Shown here: positions 1-12,770 of the stretch, piece after piece
Numbering within the stretch: the first letter of the stretch is position 1
Layout of the letters: each line of letters opens with the position of its first letter
From: Cercophora sp. LCS_1
Taxonomy: Eukaryota > Ascomycota > Sordariomycetes > Sordariales > Lasiosphaeriaceae
DNA: 64,000 bases
Direction: 5' to 3'
Assembly (NCBI GenBank): GCA_036250225.1
Contig: JAPZLL010000058.1
Location: forward strand, 62,001-126,000
Position numbers and translations under genes: made by a program
Notes under the pieces: model-generated
What the model was told of the DNA's origin: nothing
Seen by the model: only the letters and a program-made list of their open reading frames with translations
Databases searched by the model: none

Positions 1-2337
1 GGGCTCGGGCTCGGGCTCGGGCTCAGCACCTTTGCCCTTCTTCTTTTTCTTCTTAGACGTGGTGACACTGACCCCCCATGCATCTTCTGGCTCCTTTTTC
101 TCCTCCTTCGGCGGCTCGGGTTCTGGTTCGGGCTCGGGCTCCGGTTCCTTCACTGGTTCAGGCTCAGGAACAACGGCGTTCTTCCCCTTCTTCTTCTTCT
201 TGCTACTGGTCCCAATAGACCAAGGGTCGTCTGCCTTCTTCTCTTCTTCAAGGATTGGTTCTGGTTTCGGAGGCGGCGGCGTTGGTTCCGGATCAGGTTC
301 TTCGTCTCCCCAGCTGAACAGTGACTTCTTTTTGTCCTTCTTGGCGGCGGTTCCCCAGGAGAAGTCGTCGACAAGATCCTCCTTCTTGGTCTCTTCGACG
401 GGTTTGTCTTCCTCAGCCTTACCTTTCTTCTTGTTCTTACCAACACCATTACTGCCCCAAAAGTCATCCTCATCCTTCTTCTCCTCCGCTTTGGCCTCGG
501 GCTCCGCCAGGATCTCGTCAAGGATTGAAGTCTTACCTTTCTTTTTCTTGTCCTTGGACGTGGAAGAGGCTCCCCAACCCCAGAGGTCATCAGCTCCTCC
601 TTTCTCTGCTTCCGGTTCAGGCTCAGGCTCAGTAGACTTCTCCTCAACCTTTGGCTCTTCCGCGGTACCCTTCTTCTTCTTCTTGCTGTTCTTCGTGACG
701 CCCCAAATAGCAAACGCGTCGATTTCCTCCTTCTTTGGCGGCGGTGCCGGCTCCGGTTCTGGTGGCGGGTCAGGCTCCTTGGGAGGCTCCTCCGGCTTGG
801 TTTCTTCAACCACGGCTGCTCCCTTCTTCTTTTTCTTCCCCTTGGTAATAGTGGCTGTCGGGTTCAGCCCATCCAAGTCGGGCTTTGTGGAGGCAGGTGC
901 AGACTCGGGTTCGGGTTCCTTGTCCTTCTTGTTGCCCCAAGTGGACCACGCATCATCAGCACTATTCTTGTTGTCTTTCTCGTCATCCCAGATATTGCTC
1001 TTCTTCTTGGTGGCCCCAGTGCCAAGTTCCCAGGGATTAGTCCCAGCTTCGGGCTCGGTTTTAAGCTTCTCCTCGGATTTGTCGGCCCCAAAGCCCCAGC
1101 CAATGCTTCCTGACTTCCAACCCGAGCCCCATCCCCCGGTGGTCACAGCCTTTGTGATCGATCCGAAGCTGAAGCCAAGGGGTGAGGGGGATTTTGCGGG
1201 TTCTTCAAGCTTGATCTCGTGGAAATTAGAATCCAGCCCCGAAGAGTCGATGCTGGGGAGTCCGAAGTCGGGAGCCTTCTTTTCTTCCTCGGGCGGGGGA
1301 GTTGGTTCGGGGGGAGGCTCAACTGCTGCCGCTGCTGCACCCTTCTTTTTCTTCTTCTTGCTGGTCGCCGTCGCCGTTGTTGTTGTTGTTGTTGTCGTCG
1401 TCGTCGTCGTGTCACCCCAAATGTCGTTGTTGACGGTCAGATCGTCCTTCCTCTCCTCTTCAACCTTGGGCTCCTCGACCTTGGGCTCTTCTAGCTTTTC
1501 ATCCTTCTTGTCGTCCTTCTTGTCATTGCCGCCATCGCCCCCGGCGTCTCCAGCGTCGCCGCCGCCCGCATCTCCACCGGCGCCAGCGCCGCCAGCATCG
1601 CCACCTACATCGCCGGTGTCCTTGTTCGCATCACCGCCGCCGCCCCCGACGTTGTTGTTGCTATTATTGTTGGCTTTCGCCGGCGCCTTTTGGTTCTTCT
1701 TCTTTTTCGCGTGCTGAAGGAAGCCTGCTTCGCTGTTGAAGTCAACACGGAATCCAGAATTCGGATCGGCAAACAGTTCACGATCTCGACAGACAGGGCC
1801 AGTGCCAGATTTCGGGGTCGCATCGCAGAAGATGGGACCTTCGCTATCGAGGTGGGTTCTTCGCGCATATGACTCGCTGGTCGCGGGGTCGTATGGGTGT
1901 GAGGACAGTAGATCGCATTCGTCGTCCGACTGGACAGTCGGCGTTACGTTGCGCGTTCGTTTCGGAGCGGCATTGGGGGCCACAAGGGGTTTGGCGAGCG
2001 GTCGAGGGCGATGAGAGGAGGATTCAACTTTCTGTGATGGAACCCGTTAGCGGCGAGTCAATCCGGCTGCACCACCTCGACAAGTCTATGGGCTACGTTG
2101 ATTTTGACACCTGGGGCTTACGAAGTAACAGTACGAAAGATAACCTACCTTTCTCGCGCAGAAGTAAACCCAGCTTTGCGCAATCAAATCTAGTTTTGCT
2201 CTTACGACAGCCGCAAGCAGCAGCAGCTCCGACTCCTCATCCCACCCAATCGTCCTCGTCAAAGGTCGCGTTTCTCTCAATCCACAAGCAACAGCGCCCA
2301 TCCAGCCCTCGCGGTATGCCAGAACCTTGGCCGCCAT
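1..2337 (-). CDS. WG/poly-lysine repeat protein, 3' end cut by window edge
   Basis: Partial gene running off the left edge. Model: exon 1 at 2337-2149 (63 codons), a 117-nt intron (2148-2032; donor GTAGGT, branch CTAAC, acceptor CAG), then exon 2 from 2031 to beyond base 1, phase 0, over 740 residues visible. Exon 2 has no ATG before its repeats, so an upstream start exon is needed. The body repeats a module: an acidic/Pro-Glu stretch, a W-containing core (DDFWG, DDLWGWG, DAWG, NPWEL, NIWDD), then a run of 4-6 Lys followed by G. A run of 12 Thr lies at about 1412-1377, a Gly/Asp-rich stretch at about 1650-1530 and (EP)n at 1-24. Composition suggests a disordered, highly charged protein. I do not recognise the family; WG/GW dipeptides resemble Argonaute-hook spacing but that is only an analogy. 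Exon 2 frame is solid; the first exon is moderately sure. Confidence 0.7.
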
Positions 2338-5300
2338 GCTGAAAATCGGAGGGTATGACGCAGAGCCGACTAATGGTTGTCAAACTCATGTGGTGCTGTG
2401 TTCACCGGCCGAGGCTGGGGGGCGAATGGAGGGAACAGCTGTGAAGTGGACACGGTCAATGAGCGCGGCTTGAGATGCCCTTCCGGCATTCAAAGTCGCG
2501 TCGTAGGCTTCGTGTATTGCTGGTTTCGCACCTGTGGTGGAAGATTGCAAAACGCCTTTCCAAAAAGAGTAGAGAGGCTCTGTCTTTCCCGACCGCTCTT
2601 CCTGTGTCTCCCTTTTTTTTCCCCCTCACTGGCAGTGATCTCTCCGAGCAAAAAGATTCGTCGCCTGGTGCGAATGGCTGTGGCAGAAAGGACCAATAAC
2701 TCGCGTAGATCTGTTGCGAAGACACCGGGAGGACGGGGATTGGTGGTGTCGTGCCAGGCCCGTCGTGGTGCCGTGCTGTGCAACCACACCGCCAATGTCT
2801 TGGTCAAGGCGAGCCTTCTGCGTGAGTGGCTCGAGTGGCCACGGGTAGCCGGTACCAATTGTCAAACGGAAACAAGCAGGCAAAAAAGGAGGCGGAGCGA
2901 CCCAAGCTGGTTGGCGTCGTCCCCGAGTGTCTGTCTGTCTTAAAGAGAGCCTTCATGCACGACGCACGGCGGGAAGTGCTGGCTGCCGAAGGATAATCGG
3001 GGCGGCCAAGCTGGTGGGCATGGAGTGCAGGGGGCCGGGATAACACCACACCCTACTTGGCAACTTTCGCTTGGTGTTGGGTGCCACCGCCAACAACCCC
3101 AGAGTTGCTCAAGTGTTCACCGGTAGTGACAAGGGCAGAAATCGGAGTTGGCGTCCCGGGGCAAAAACCATTACGCACGGAAGCACGTTGCAAGATTCAC
3201 GGGGCCTCTCGCGGATGGTTGGTGAGGCGGATCGCCCAGGTGTGGCAGCCCTGTGTGACTGCGTCGGCGACTGGAAATTTTGTTGGATGGCTGGGGACTC
3301 ACGTCATTGGTCGCTGCGGGGGATAGGGTGAAAGGGAACGAATGTGCTCGTCCCACCACCATCCCAGGCCCGGGCAGGCACATGGTGTTTGGTCGCATCT
3401 CGACGGAGTGGGTGGTACCTTGGGCAGCCGTGCTCATGCACCACAAACACAAGTATTTCCGTTCGTCTCGTTCACCTCAAACAGGCTAGCCCCACCGTGA
3501 CATTCCTCGAAAAGTCGACGGCAGGCCCTTGATGCTGTCCAATTGCTGCTCGAACCTTTTGCAGTTGACCTTGTCCCAGCACACCCTTCCCCCACCTGAC
3601 CTTGATTTTGGTTCCGCTTTTGACATCACCGTGACTGAGCGCGCTCCGATGTGAGCAGCCAGAGTGGTGACCATGGAAGAGAAGACGACCGGCCTCCTCG
3701 CCATGCTGTCAAGGAATCATGGAAGTCCGACCCCTCAGTTGGGCTGTCGCTAACAGCTAGCGAGAGACCAGGCGTGGGGGATTTTGTTGTGCGTGTATCC
3801 GACCCCCTGTCAGTACCCTTATCGTCGGCCGGTCTGCGGGGTTCCCAATAGCACCACTGCCGTCCCGAGGCGCAAGACCGACGAGGGAGCTCCCGATCTG
3901 TTTTCGCTGTCAGTGTGGAATGTGGATTGCTTAGCGTCGGCGCCTCTTCAAGGACGCCGGAATATAAACAGCAAACGGCGTCCTCAATAGCAGTCACGTC
4001 GCCCTATCCTCCTGTCCGTCATCGCTTGGACTCGGTGATTGTTTGCCCATTGATCGCCTTGTGGAGCACAATCATGGCCCTCGACGGCAGCCTGCAAAAC
4101 AGCAAACTCGCTGCGAGTACACAATGCAAGCAACAGCAAATCGGCTCTGCGCGTCTTGCGTAATGGGTACTTCTGAACCCACGCAACGCCGCAGACTGGG
4201 CAGCGATGCGCCCTTAGCAACTGTCTCCGCGACATTGACGTGTTTGCGCTTGCAGGTGGGGAGAGAACCGCCGTTCAGTTCTTTTATTCGAGACGGCGAA
4301 TGACGAAGGGGGAAAGCGCCTGGAAAAACCAGGGTGCGAGGGGCCCGGCGCACCTTCCCGCGCCCGAATTGGAATGGTTCCATGGCGGGGCTTCTTCACC
4401 GCTAGAACTTGGTTTCAAGAAGCTGGCCTTGAATGGCTCAGGAAGCAGCGGGATCGGAATCGCCTGCATTGAGGGAAATTTCCTCGGCCCTCGTTGTTTT
4501 CCCGACGCGCCGTTGGTCAGTCAACCTAGGAGACGCGACAACCGAGGCGTGTGGCGGCGAGGGTCATGATCGGGTGGGTTGGGTTTGCGCTTCGGCTCAA
4601 AGGCTTGCCCCTTCGCCGCGGCGAGGATGGGATTTGGCCAGCCCAAAGGGAAAGGAAGCGGGGTAAGAAACAGGAGAGGCAGTCCCATTTTAGACACCAC
4701 CTTGGGGTGTAGCCAGCGATGAGAATTAGCGAAGCCAAGACAGTCAGGCAACGTTCGGGGTCCGCTATCCGGAGGACGGCGGGCCTCATGTAGTCGAATC
4801 GCCGGCTCCGAAGTGGTGAGAATCGCCGGCCGGAGATCCCATCGTGGCCGGAGACGGTCCGTGTCGCAGCCATGCGTCCGGCGACACCAAGACATCACCT
4901 GAACCCTAGCAAGCCGCGACACTCCCACGTGGGGACGTAAGGGGCTCAGATTGCAGATTACCTTATGTTGGTTGCTGGCGAGTTTCGAAATGCCGTCGTC
5001 TGTTTCAGGAAACCTCCCCGTGCCTGAGCAAGACAAAGAACTCGCGGACAGAGCTTTCGGACGCGACACTCATCACAGCAGCCCCCAAGTCCCCAGTCGG
5101 CTGACCCGCAACTTGCGTGCTGACAGCCGCCACCTGCCCGCTCTTCAGCAGCAACCAATCCGCCACACTCAAACCCGACAAAACCGCCTGGGGATAAAGC
5201 CTTTTCACCCCAACTGTTCTTCAATTCCGCCCTCCGCTCAGCCAAGAGCCTGATGATGCGATGAAAATCGCAGACCTGCCCAGCCCTGCGTATACTGCCC

Positions 5301-5621
5301 TGTCCGCTCACGTGGCCGTGCCTGCCCAGAGTCATTCTCACACACACCCGTCGCTGCTGACCGATCGCCAGGGCTCTTGGCATCACGATAAGCTTCCTCG
5401 GTCCCTTGCCCCTCCCACGCGGACCTTCCCGCCAGCCCTACGACGGACAGTCCACCGTACATATCCATCAAGGATTCCCTTACGGCATTGAACACACTAT
5501 TACCTTCTTCCAACCTAGAGCAAACCTCTACCTGCAGCCATCGGCCCGCCCCTCACCGCTAAACCAACCAGGCCAACCCGCACCCGACATCTCAGCCAGT
5601 CCCGCCTCCTTTGACAACAAC
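2338..5621. other. Intergenic region, 3.3 kb
   Basis: Lies between two divergently transcribed genes and should hold both promoters. Open frames here lack fungal protein character, splice-supported continuation or any recognisable motif. Nothing else is seen. Confidence 0.5.
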
Positions 5622-6389
5622 ATGTCCACCTTCACAGTTGTAACCAAGGCCCCTATCCCTGCCACCCTCCCACCACAGGCCGTCATCAGCGCTCTCCACG
5701 CCTACAGACCGCTAATCGAATCCAACCCGCATCTCGTCTCCTACGAGCGCCGCTCCGTCGGTGTCGAGGAAGTCGTTCAGGATCCCTTTTTCCGCGAGGA
5801 TGGCGCCCACCTGCAAGCCTTTACCTGCTACCAACGCATCACCATCATCCCTGGCGTAGGTTCATGGGCGACCAAGGACGTCTCAGTCCCCTGCGTCTTC
5901 CAGAGCCTACCCCAAGGCGTGCGGTGCCGCGCCGACGCAGGCAGCGGCGTCATGGTTTGGAGCGCGTACGAGGTCCGGCCGCGGGGAGAAGTGAACGGCA
6001 GCGACCACGACCCGCCGCCGGCGCCGGGGGATGGGGACTTTGAGCTGGTGGAGATTGCGATTGTGGAGTGCAGCGCGTTTGTGCGACCATTTGTGCGGCG
6101 GAGCTTGTCAACTTCTCACCAGGAAATTCTGGAGGTGTTGGTTCAGAGGGTAGCCAAGGGGTATGGACGGGAGTCGAGCACACCTAGCCCTGCACCCGGA
6201 AATGGTGGGGGCTATGGAAAAGAGACTGTGGTTCCGAGGCAGAGCTACAGCAGCCATGGACAGGCTCCCGGGACTGCACAGAGCGGGAACTACGCTGGAC
6301 ACGGAACTGATGCGCAAAGATTCAACAACCAGCCGCATGGGCAAGAGGCTCCGGTGGCTACAAATCCGCCGGGACCAAACTATATATAG
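5622..6389 (+). CDS. DUF7053-type fungal protein
   Basis: Single-exon gene of 255 residues. The frame is open upstream but the first ATG is at 5622, and the family-like N-terminus (MSTFTVVTKAPIPATLPPQ) begins there. Residues 1-190 follow the layout of the ascomycete DUF7053 family: a short beta start, a helix with a 'P-Q-A-V-I-S-A-L-H' pattern, a 'NPH' segment, a core strand near 'CYQRITIIPG' and a 'F-x-x-LPQGV' segment, then a long helix. It resembles a START/SRPBCC-like fold. The last 65 residues are Gly/Ser/Gln-rich and probably disordered. Function is unknown; no signal peptide or membrane segment is seen. Assignment is by recalled pattern, so moderately sure. Confidence 0.75.
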   Translation: MSTFTVVTKAPIPATLPPQAVISALHAYRPLIESNPHLVSYERRSVGVEEVVQDPFFREDGAHLQAFTCYQRITIIPGVGSWATKDVSVPCVFQSLPQGVRCRADAGSGVMVWSAYEVRPRGEVNGSDHDPPPAPGDGDFELVEIAIVECSAFVRPFVRRSLSTSHQEILEVLVQRVAKGYGRESSTPSPAPGNGGGYGKETVVPRQSYSSHGQAPGTAQSGNYAGHGTDAQRFNNQPHGQEAPVATNPPGPNYI

Positions 6390-6955
6390 CGTGAGCTAAG
6401 GTGCGATGAGGTTGCCTCACGATAGCGCCCTAGTGTAGTATTTGTGGTGTGGGCAAGTCCCAGAACGCACTAGTGTTCATTGGCTTTGGTTGCGGCTTTC
6501 TCTGAGTATTCGGAGTTTAGGAGCATTGGGGCAATATCAGAAATCCCAGTATGTTTACGATGAATTAGATACTACTTTCCATAACATCATGATTGGCAAC
6601 CTGTATGTACAAAACTGATAACAAATTCAAGCATATATCTCTGTAACGGTGGTATCTATGCGTCGCACGTTCCGTGCAGTCTAAAGCTGATATCCAAGAA
6701 TCGAGCCATTCACGTTCAATCATCCCCAATACGAAAGGGGAAACTAGACCATTTGAGTGTCCCAAAATGGAGCTCGCTACGCCGGCGAGATCGTAGACGT
6801 CATGAGGTAAAAAAAGAGGAAAGGTTCCAAATGCAAATATCAGGGATATCCAAGGTATCGCGGACGTTGACCCTCAAATGAGAAAAAAAAAATTTGACCA
6901 AAACAAACTGAACGATGCGCCTGAACCATCTACCAGGGGAGCGTCACGTCATGGC
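6390..6955. other. Intergenic region between convergent genes
   Basis: Contains the 3' ends of the DUF7053 gene and CRZ1. It has an A-run at about 6881-6892 and AT-richer sequence at 6540-6660. No gene seen. Confidence 0.5.
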
Positions 6956-9201
6956 TCAACGTCCGCCATAGTCGCTCGCGTATCCCATCTCACCAAAGCC
7001 TTCTTGCATGCCCCCGGGGCCAAAACCAGTGCCCGGCCCGCTGACGTAGCCATCACCGTCATCGTCGTAGTCACTTGCGTCGAAACTACTCCTTCCGCTG
7101 ATGTCGTCTTCCATGCCACTTCCTCCACCCATGTCGCCAGACCAATTCATTTGCGCGAGTGCAGGGTACTGTGCGAGCAGCGCCTGCGGCAGAGCATAGT
7201 TCCCGCTAGCATCAATGGGGTATCCACCAGTGCCCGGATCCATTCCTGGCGGCATCATCATGCCAGGTGCCTGCAGCATGCCCTGGGCAGCGGCTTGTTG
7301 CATCCGCTGTTCGTTCCAGACACGTTGGCGTTCTAGCATCTCCTCATCAAGGAGAGGCTTGATGCAGATGCGGCCAGCCTCTGAACGGAAATGCCTCCCA
7401 AGTGCATCGGCGCGGGCAAATCGCCGTCCACATCCCCACTGACCGCCAGTTTTCAAGTCTCCTTTGCACACAAATTTTTTTTCGCCTGAGTGAAGGCCCT
7501 CGTGACGCTTTCGGTCGTGCTGACGAGCAAAGGCCTTGCCACACACAGTGCATACGAACGGTCTTTCGTCGGTGTGGGTTCGCAAGTGCGATCGCAGATT
7601 ATAAGCCCGAGTAAACCGCTTTGGACACAATGTGCACTGGAATGTTGCCGGGTGTTTTTGCACACGTTTAGCACCAGCACCACCCTCGCCTTGGGCGCCG
7701 CCATCATAGTTGGGGTCCGCAAGACGGAGAGCAATGGCATTGTTCGGAACTGACGAAGTGGACTGGCGTCTTCGTCCAGGCAAAGCCGCTCCGGAACGGT
7801 CCAGCGGTGAGAGGGATCGGGACGATTCCCTACTCTCTGCACCCAAGTTAGGCGACAAACCCCCGGACCCAGGCGGGCCTCGCATAAGTCCAGCACCGCT
7901 GCTATTATAAGGGTCTGTTACTGCGCGAGGTCTTTGTCTCCGGCCTGTTGATGATTCATTAGCCATGTCGCCCATTTACAGAGACTGATGAGAAACGTAC
8001 CCCGTTCGGGAGGTGTCAGTGAATCAATATCGAGACTTTTGTGCTCGAATCCAGTCCTAACGGCCGTTGGTGCAAAATCGATATTAATGGACGGAGGAGC
8101 GGGCATCCCCTGCATGTCATGCGCGTCTTGAGGAAGCTGTGGGAACGCTTCCTGTGGGTGTTGGAGGTACGGCCCCGGGCCATAGCTGCTATTCAGAAAA
8201 GGGCTCTGCTGGCCGATTTGAACCTCCGGAAGCTGCTGGGGGAGAATACGGGGCGAAATGGCAGGGCTATGGGACGGACTTCTGGATGCATGGTGATTGG
8301 GACTATGCGCGCCGTGGTCCGACAAGGTGAAAGTTCCGATCCCGTGCAACTCGTTGTAAAGCGCATGATCCTGCGGTCTCTGCATCGGGGAGTGGCTAGG
8401 GTCGAAAGTATCTGAGCTTACAAGGTTGGGCGAGGGTGCGGCAGAGGAGACATCACTGTACTCGGACGGAGTGCGCCTATGTCCCTGGAACTGCGGCCCA
8501 GAATGGCCCCATTCTCGCGGCATCAGAGCGTCTTGCGGACCAAGTGACACATTTCGTGAGTGTCTCCCGACTGGTTGGGGGAACTGGTGCTGATTGAATG
8601 ACGGCGAGTGCTGTGCAGAGCTGGGTTGGTGGGGGTCGTGGTTCAGCAGGTGGGGTGGTGTCGGGCTGTGGTTTGCCTGAGCCATCATGCCAGGACTGGG
8701 CTGCTGATCGTCTGTGACAAACAACGGCGCGTTAAACTGGGGCTCGCCCGGTGTGGGCGGGAAGATGGTGAAGTCGGTGTCACCAAAGCTCGGCGTCAAG
8801 TGGTTGCCGTTCTGCTGGAAGTTGTCGCTCTGGGCGCCGAAGGAGGTGTCTTCTGCTTTCAACTGATCGGTGAATCCCTGGTTCAGGTCGAACGGCGCGG
8901 ATTGCTCAGCGAGGCTAGCCTGGAACGACTGGGGCACAGGCTGCTGATTGCTCAGGAAACTGGTTGCGTTGGCGGTATATGCGCTGTAGTCGGGCTGCGT
9001 TGTCGGGAATTGCTGTTGCGAGGGGTCGACAAGACCGAGACCGATTCCAAGTGAGGGGGCTCCAGCGTCGTTCGGATTCGGAAACGGCGCAGGCGACGGC
9101 GAGTGGGAGTTCTTTATATGAGGCTGTTGATGTGGGAGCACCCCGCCGGTAGATGTGGCCGAGAGCGACCGCCCCCGCGCCTGGGGTTGTTGCTGGTCCA
9201 T
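6956..9201 (-). CDS. CRZ1: Calcineurin-responsive C2H2 transcription factor Crz1
   Basis: Two exons, 9201-8001 and 7944-6956, joined across a 56-nt intron (GTACGT donor, CTAAT branch, CAG acceptor) giving 729 residues. The start is the ATG at 9201; the frame extends slightly upstream but without another ATG. The first 500 residues are Gln/Pro/Ser-rich, with many SPS/SHSP sites expected for a calcineurin-regulated activation domain. PSINID at about 370-375 fits the calcineurin docking pattern PxIxIT. Zinc fingers lie at about 504-524, 532-552 and an extended third at about 560-594 with the Crz1-typical insert (KGDLKTGGQWGCGRRFAR) and 'GRICIKPLLDEE' after it. Known role of the family: after Ca2+/calcineurin dephosphorylation it enters the nucleus and activates ion homeostasis and wall genes. 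The C-terminus is Gly/Met/Asp-rich. Confidence 0.95.
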
Positions 9202-11518
9202 GGGTTGTGGTTGGAGGACGACTGGTGAATGCTGCACCAGCCCAAGTGGTGTTTCTGTCTTTAGAAGCGGGACGAGGCACCCTGCCAGTCAGCCTTCCAG
9301 GCACAGTGGCAGTGCTGTGAGGCTGTGCTGACGCGAGCCTGTGAGCTTACACCGCTGCGTTGGCAGCGCCCGGACCACTTCACGAAATGTCTTGGTCGCA
9401 GGTGAAAGTCGTGATGATGACGACTTGTTCAGTTCCAAATGCCGGTTGTGTCTTGCGATGGTTGACGGGACACCTTTTCGGCTGGTTGGGCGAGGAAGGG
9501 GGGGGGGGGGAAGTTGCGAAGTGTGCGAAACACTCTCCCTTTGTTGGCGCTCCCTTGCGCCGGGTCAGTCTCCCAGCCGCACACCATGCACCTCCAAGGT
9601 CAGCTTGTGCAATGCGCACGTTTCGCCTTTCCGTCGGCGCCAACACCTGGAAGAAGCGCTGCTTCGTATGTCGCTGCTGCTGCGATTCTGTTGCTCCTAA
9701 CAAACTCCAACTGCGCTATGCGGAATGCAACGCTGAGGGCCTAGGTCGCGGCGCTGGCTCTAGCACGAGATAACCGTCTTCGCCGCTAGATCGCGGGGCA
9801 GAAGCGTCTCGGTGAGGGGCGTTGCGCCCAATCCTCCCGACGCGACTGCCTGTGACGGTCTCGAGGCTCGCCCTCTGTGTTCCGGCACCAACGCACACCA
9901 CGACACCGAAATGGCGACGGCGACGGGTAAATAGCTTGAACTCTAACGCCGTAGCGTCAAGCTATCGCACAGTACGGGGTCGCAGGCGATGATCCGTCAG
10001 CGCCTTCGGAGGAAGCTTCGTGAGCAGAACGGCCCGCACAGGGGAAGCGGGGCGGGTTTGGTCGAGGGGCAAGGCAGTGCCGCACCCGTAATCCGGTAAG
10101 CGTAAATGGAATTGATCCGAAAAAGCTTCGCGTCAGTTGGGATCGCTGCGGCGACAAGATTGCAGTTGGTCTTGCGATCGGGCGCGTCTGGCGGATGGTG
10201 AAAAGCGTTGATGCCAGGTCCAGCTTGCTGTTCCTCGAGAGGCAGAGGGCGGGTAGGGCAGGAGGTTGCAACCGACGAGCGTGACGGGCAGGGTGGGGCA
10301 CGATGGATACACTGTGGGTGGCCTGGGATCGGCCGAAACGGTGCCCAAAGATTTAAAATTGCGACTCCAATCCCCAGACGCTTGACCCCAGATTTGAACG
10401 CGGATTTGAGGCGCCTCGCATTTGTCCCAAGTCTCGCACTGTGAAGCCCAACCACAAATTCCCTCAGGTAATCCGTAACGACTTCCCTTTCATGGCAGGT
10501 CATCCCGGACGACGACAGCACTGGTCAGCAAGAAGCAAGAGTGATGTGAGGCCGGAATCTCCAGGCGGTAATCTTTGGGGCACTCGCTCTTTGGCATCCT
10601 CCTCCCGATCTCTCACATTTTCTGACGACTAACGGACGGGACGAACGAATGACAGCAAGTGCAGTGCATAGCCTCCTTCTCCCACGCCCTGCATCTGTCG
10701 GACTCGGGTTGGTGACGGCCACGGTATTTCGTAGGTCGGTCGTAGACGCTGACTGGACGGGGGATTGCCCAATTTCCAACGTCGAACGGCCCGTCTTTGG
10801 CGAAGCAACAGTCAAGACCAACTGCCTGTGTTTCAGGATTCCAGGCATCACCCACAGTCTTCGACGAGCTCGGGAGTTGGGTCCCCGTTTTGGTGAATTC
10901 CCCTCAGCCCTATTCCCGCCTCGAGGACCCTGGAACATCCCAAACGAGACGGCTTCGTGACGGCCCAGCCTTGTCGGGCAATGAGCCGCATGATGGCCCT
11001 CAAGTCGGCGGCGCATCCCATCACGCCAAGCCAAACTTGAAGATGTGTATTCAGATGAACCTGACGCAACCTGCCGATGCCAGTTTCTCAAAAGACTGAC
11101 TGTGTCGCGGCAAGTCCGCTTGTGACCCCTCGGAATCAACCACGAAGAGAACGGATAAGCGCGCCGGCTCAGCGGGTAGAAGCCGGGGCTTGTATTCTAC
11201 ACTGCCTCCCATTGGTGTTGATGCGAAGTGCCATTGAGTCCCGTCATCCGTGGGTGCTCACGAAAACAGCTCGTCTCACATCTGCCGGAAACTGGCTGAC
11301 ATAAACGAGCCTTTCTTCATTTCCGACGCCATTAACAGGACCTTCGTCATTAAGGTATTAGACGCCATGAATATGCACACAACCAGGGGAGAAAAGTCTA
11401 TATCCGCCTCGAACCCAAGCGATATCTAATACAAAAGGAAGCCAGTCGAGAAACGGGGTATCCACGTAGCCCCAACGCCAGATGAATATGCTCCGGTCAG
11501 AACAAACAGAACATCAGC
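9202..11518. other. Intergenic region with CRZ1 upstream sequence
   Basis: 2.3 kb between the CRZ1 start and the 3' end of the alternative oxidase gene. It includes a G13 tract at 9498-9510, about 300 bp upstream of the CRZ1 ATG. No supportable gene; open frames are Arg/Ser/Pro-rich antisense-type reads. Confidence 0.5.
9498..9510. repeat. Poly-G tract (13 G)
   Basis: Uninterrupted run of 13 G on the plus strand, C on the CRZ1 strand, in the CRZ1 upstream region. Such runs are prone to length change and sequencing error. Confidence 0.9.
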
Positions 11519-12690
11519 TCAACCGATGACTTCCTGCCGCTCATATCCCGTCGGCTTCAATGCAGGGTTCGGCTTGTGCCCAATAGCGTCCGATTTGTAG
11601 TCGCTAACAAACGGGTTCGGATCCTCCTTTTGATTGAGGTTGCTCAGAGTGTGGTTGACGCCACGGTGAACAGCCTCGTCGGCGCGGATGTAGTAAATCA
11701 AGTCCTTCATCGTCTGCTTACCCTCGGGCATGCGCCAGTATGTGATGGCCAGCTCAGGGATCTTGAAGTCGGGGTCCGACCACTTTGGCAGAGACCCATT
11801 CTCGATCTCTCGGATGCATCGAGAGTAGGTATGAACGGCTTCCTCTTCAAGATAGCCCACGAAGCGGTGCGTGATCTTGGGCGAGATGAGGTAGCTGAGG
11901 AACATGGCATTGAAGAAAACGCCCTGGGCGCCGAGGATCATTGTCTTCATGAACCACCCGGGCTCGCACATCTTCATGAACGTAAGCAGATGCATACGCT
12001 CGTTGTACGACTCCTCGAGCAATGTTTCGATCCAGCCGTTGTCACGCTTGAGCTTCCGGAGACTGCCCAGATGGCGCAGCATTCCGGCGACCATTCCGGG
12101 AACTCCGGCGATAGATTCGAGGAAGATAAATCGAACGAGCTGTGGTGTTTTTAGCAAGAGAAATAAACAGAAGGGGGAGGCGGCGTCGTACCCACTGCGC
12201 CTCGGTCAATGGCTTCTGGGCAGTGACAGCGGTGGTAGGATTCTTTTTGTCAACCTGCTGCTCTGGTCTTACACCAGTCGCGATATCTGTGCCCCAGCTA
12301 TTTCGAATTAGAAGATCGGCGAGACCAGAGGGGGGAATGCGGTGCATACCGACAGAGGCGGACAAGTTTCCAGGCCGCCCAATCACTCATCGTTTTAGGT
12401 TCTCGATGCTCGGGAACAACCGACAACATCGCCTCCTCTGTCCAGCCATGATGGGGCCATGCAGGTGGTGTTTGACGGATGTAGGCCGTCTCCTTTGCTG
12501 GGAAGAAGTCGCGGAGCTGGGCTGGTCTAGTTGTTGAGAAATGTCGAGGTTGAGGAGCAGCGAGGAGTCGAAGGCCAGCTGGATAACTAATGAAGGACGT
12601 ATGTGCCTGGGGAAGCAACGCAACAGCTCTACTGAGTTGTGTCACTCGTTTCGGCGAGCATAGCCGAGTGTTGACACGAGGGGTGATCAT
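11519..12690 (-). CDS. AOX1: Mitochondrial alternative oxidase
   Basis: Three exons, 12690-12350, 12297-12192 and 12139-11519, with two 52-nt introns, give 355 residues. The enzyme is a di-iron ubiquinol oxidase on the matrix side of the inner membrane that passes electrons to O2 without pumping protons. The N-terminus is Arg/Ser/Leu-rich with few acidic residues, a mitochondrial presequence ending near 'RHFSTTRPAQ'. The conserved 'DFFPAKETAYIRQTPPAWPH' follows. Iron ligands are visible in LESIAGVPG (E157), NERMH (E196, H199), LEEEAVH (E247/E248) and RADEAVH (E304, H307). Splicing between LCR and WGTDIATG, and after EAQW, restores the Neurospora-type protein. A CGG-N7-CGG element lies 81 bp upstream of the ATG. 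Confidence 0.97.
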
Positions 12691-12770
12691 GGAGTTGTGT
12701 TATAATTTCGAAGTTGTTCTTCGGATTGGTGATCCCGCTATGGGCGAGAGGACTCAAGCCATCAACCGCC

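Noticed and set aside
32..1717. Long plus-strand frame of about 560 codons, Phe/Ser/Gly-rich
   Set aside because: It is the antisense of the Lys/Glu/Pro repeat gene; poly-Lys codons read backwards give Phe/Leu runs. It starts at TTG and has no domain.
2377..2943. 188-codon plus-strand frame between the first two genes
   Set aside because: No ATG-supported start, motif or splice continuation; composition is Arg/Ser/Cys-rich as in noncoding GC-rich DNA.
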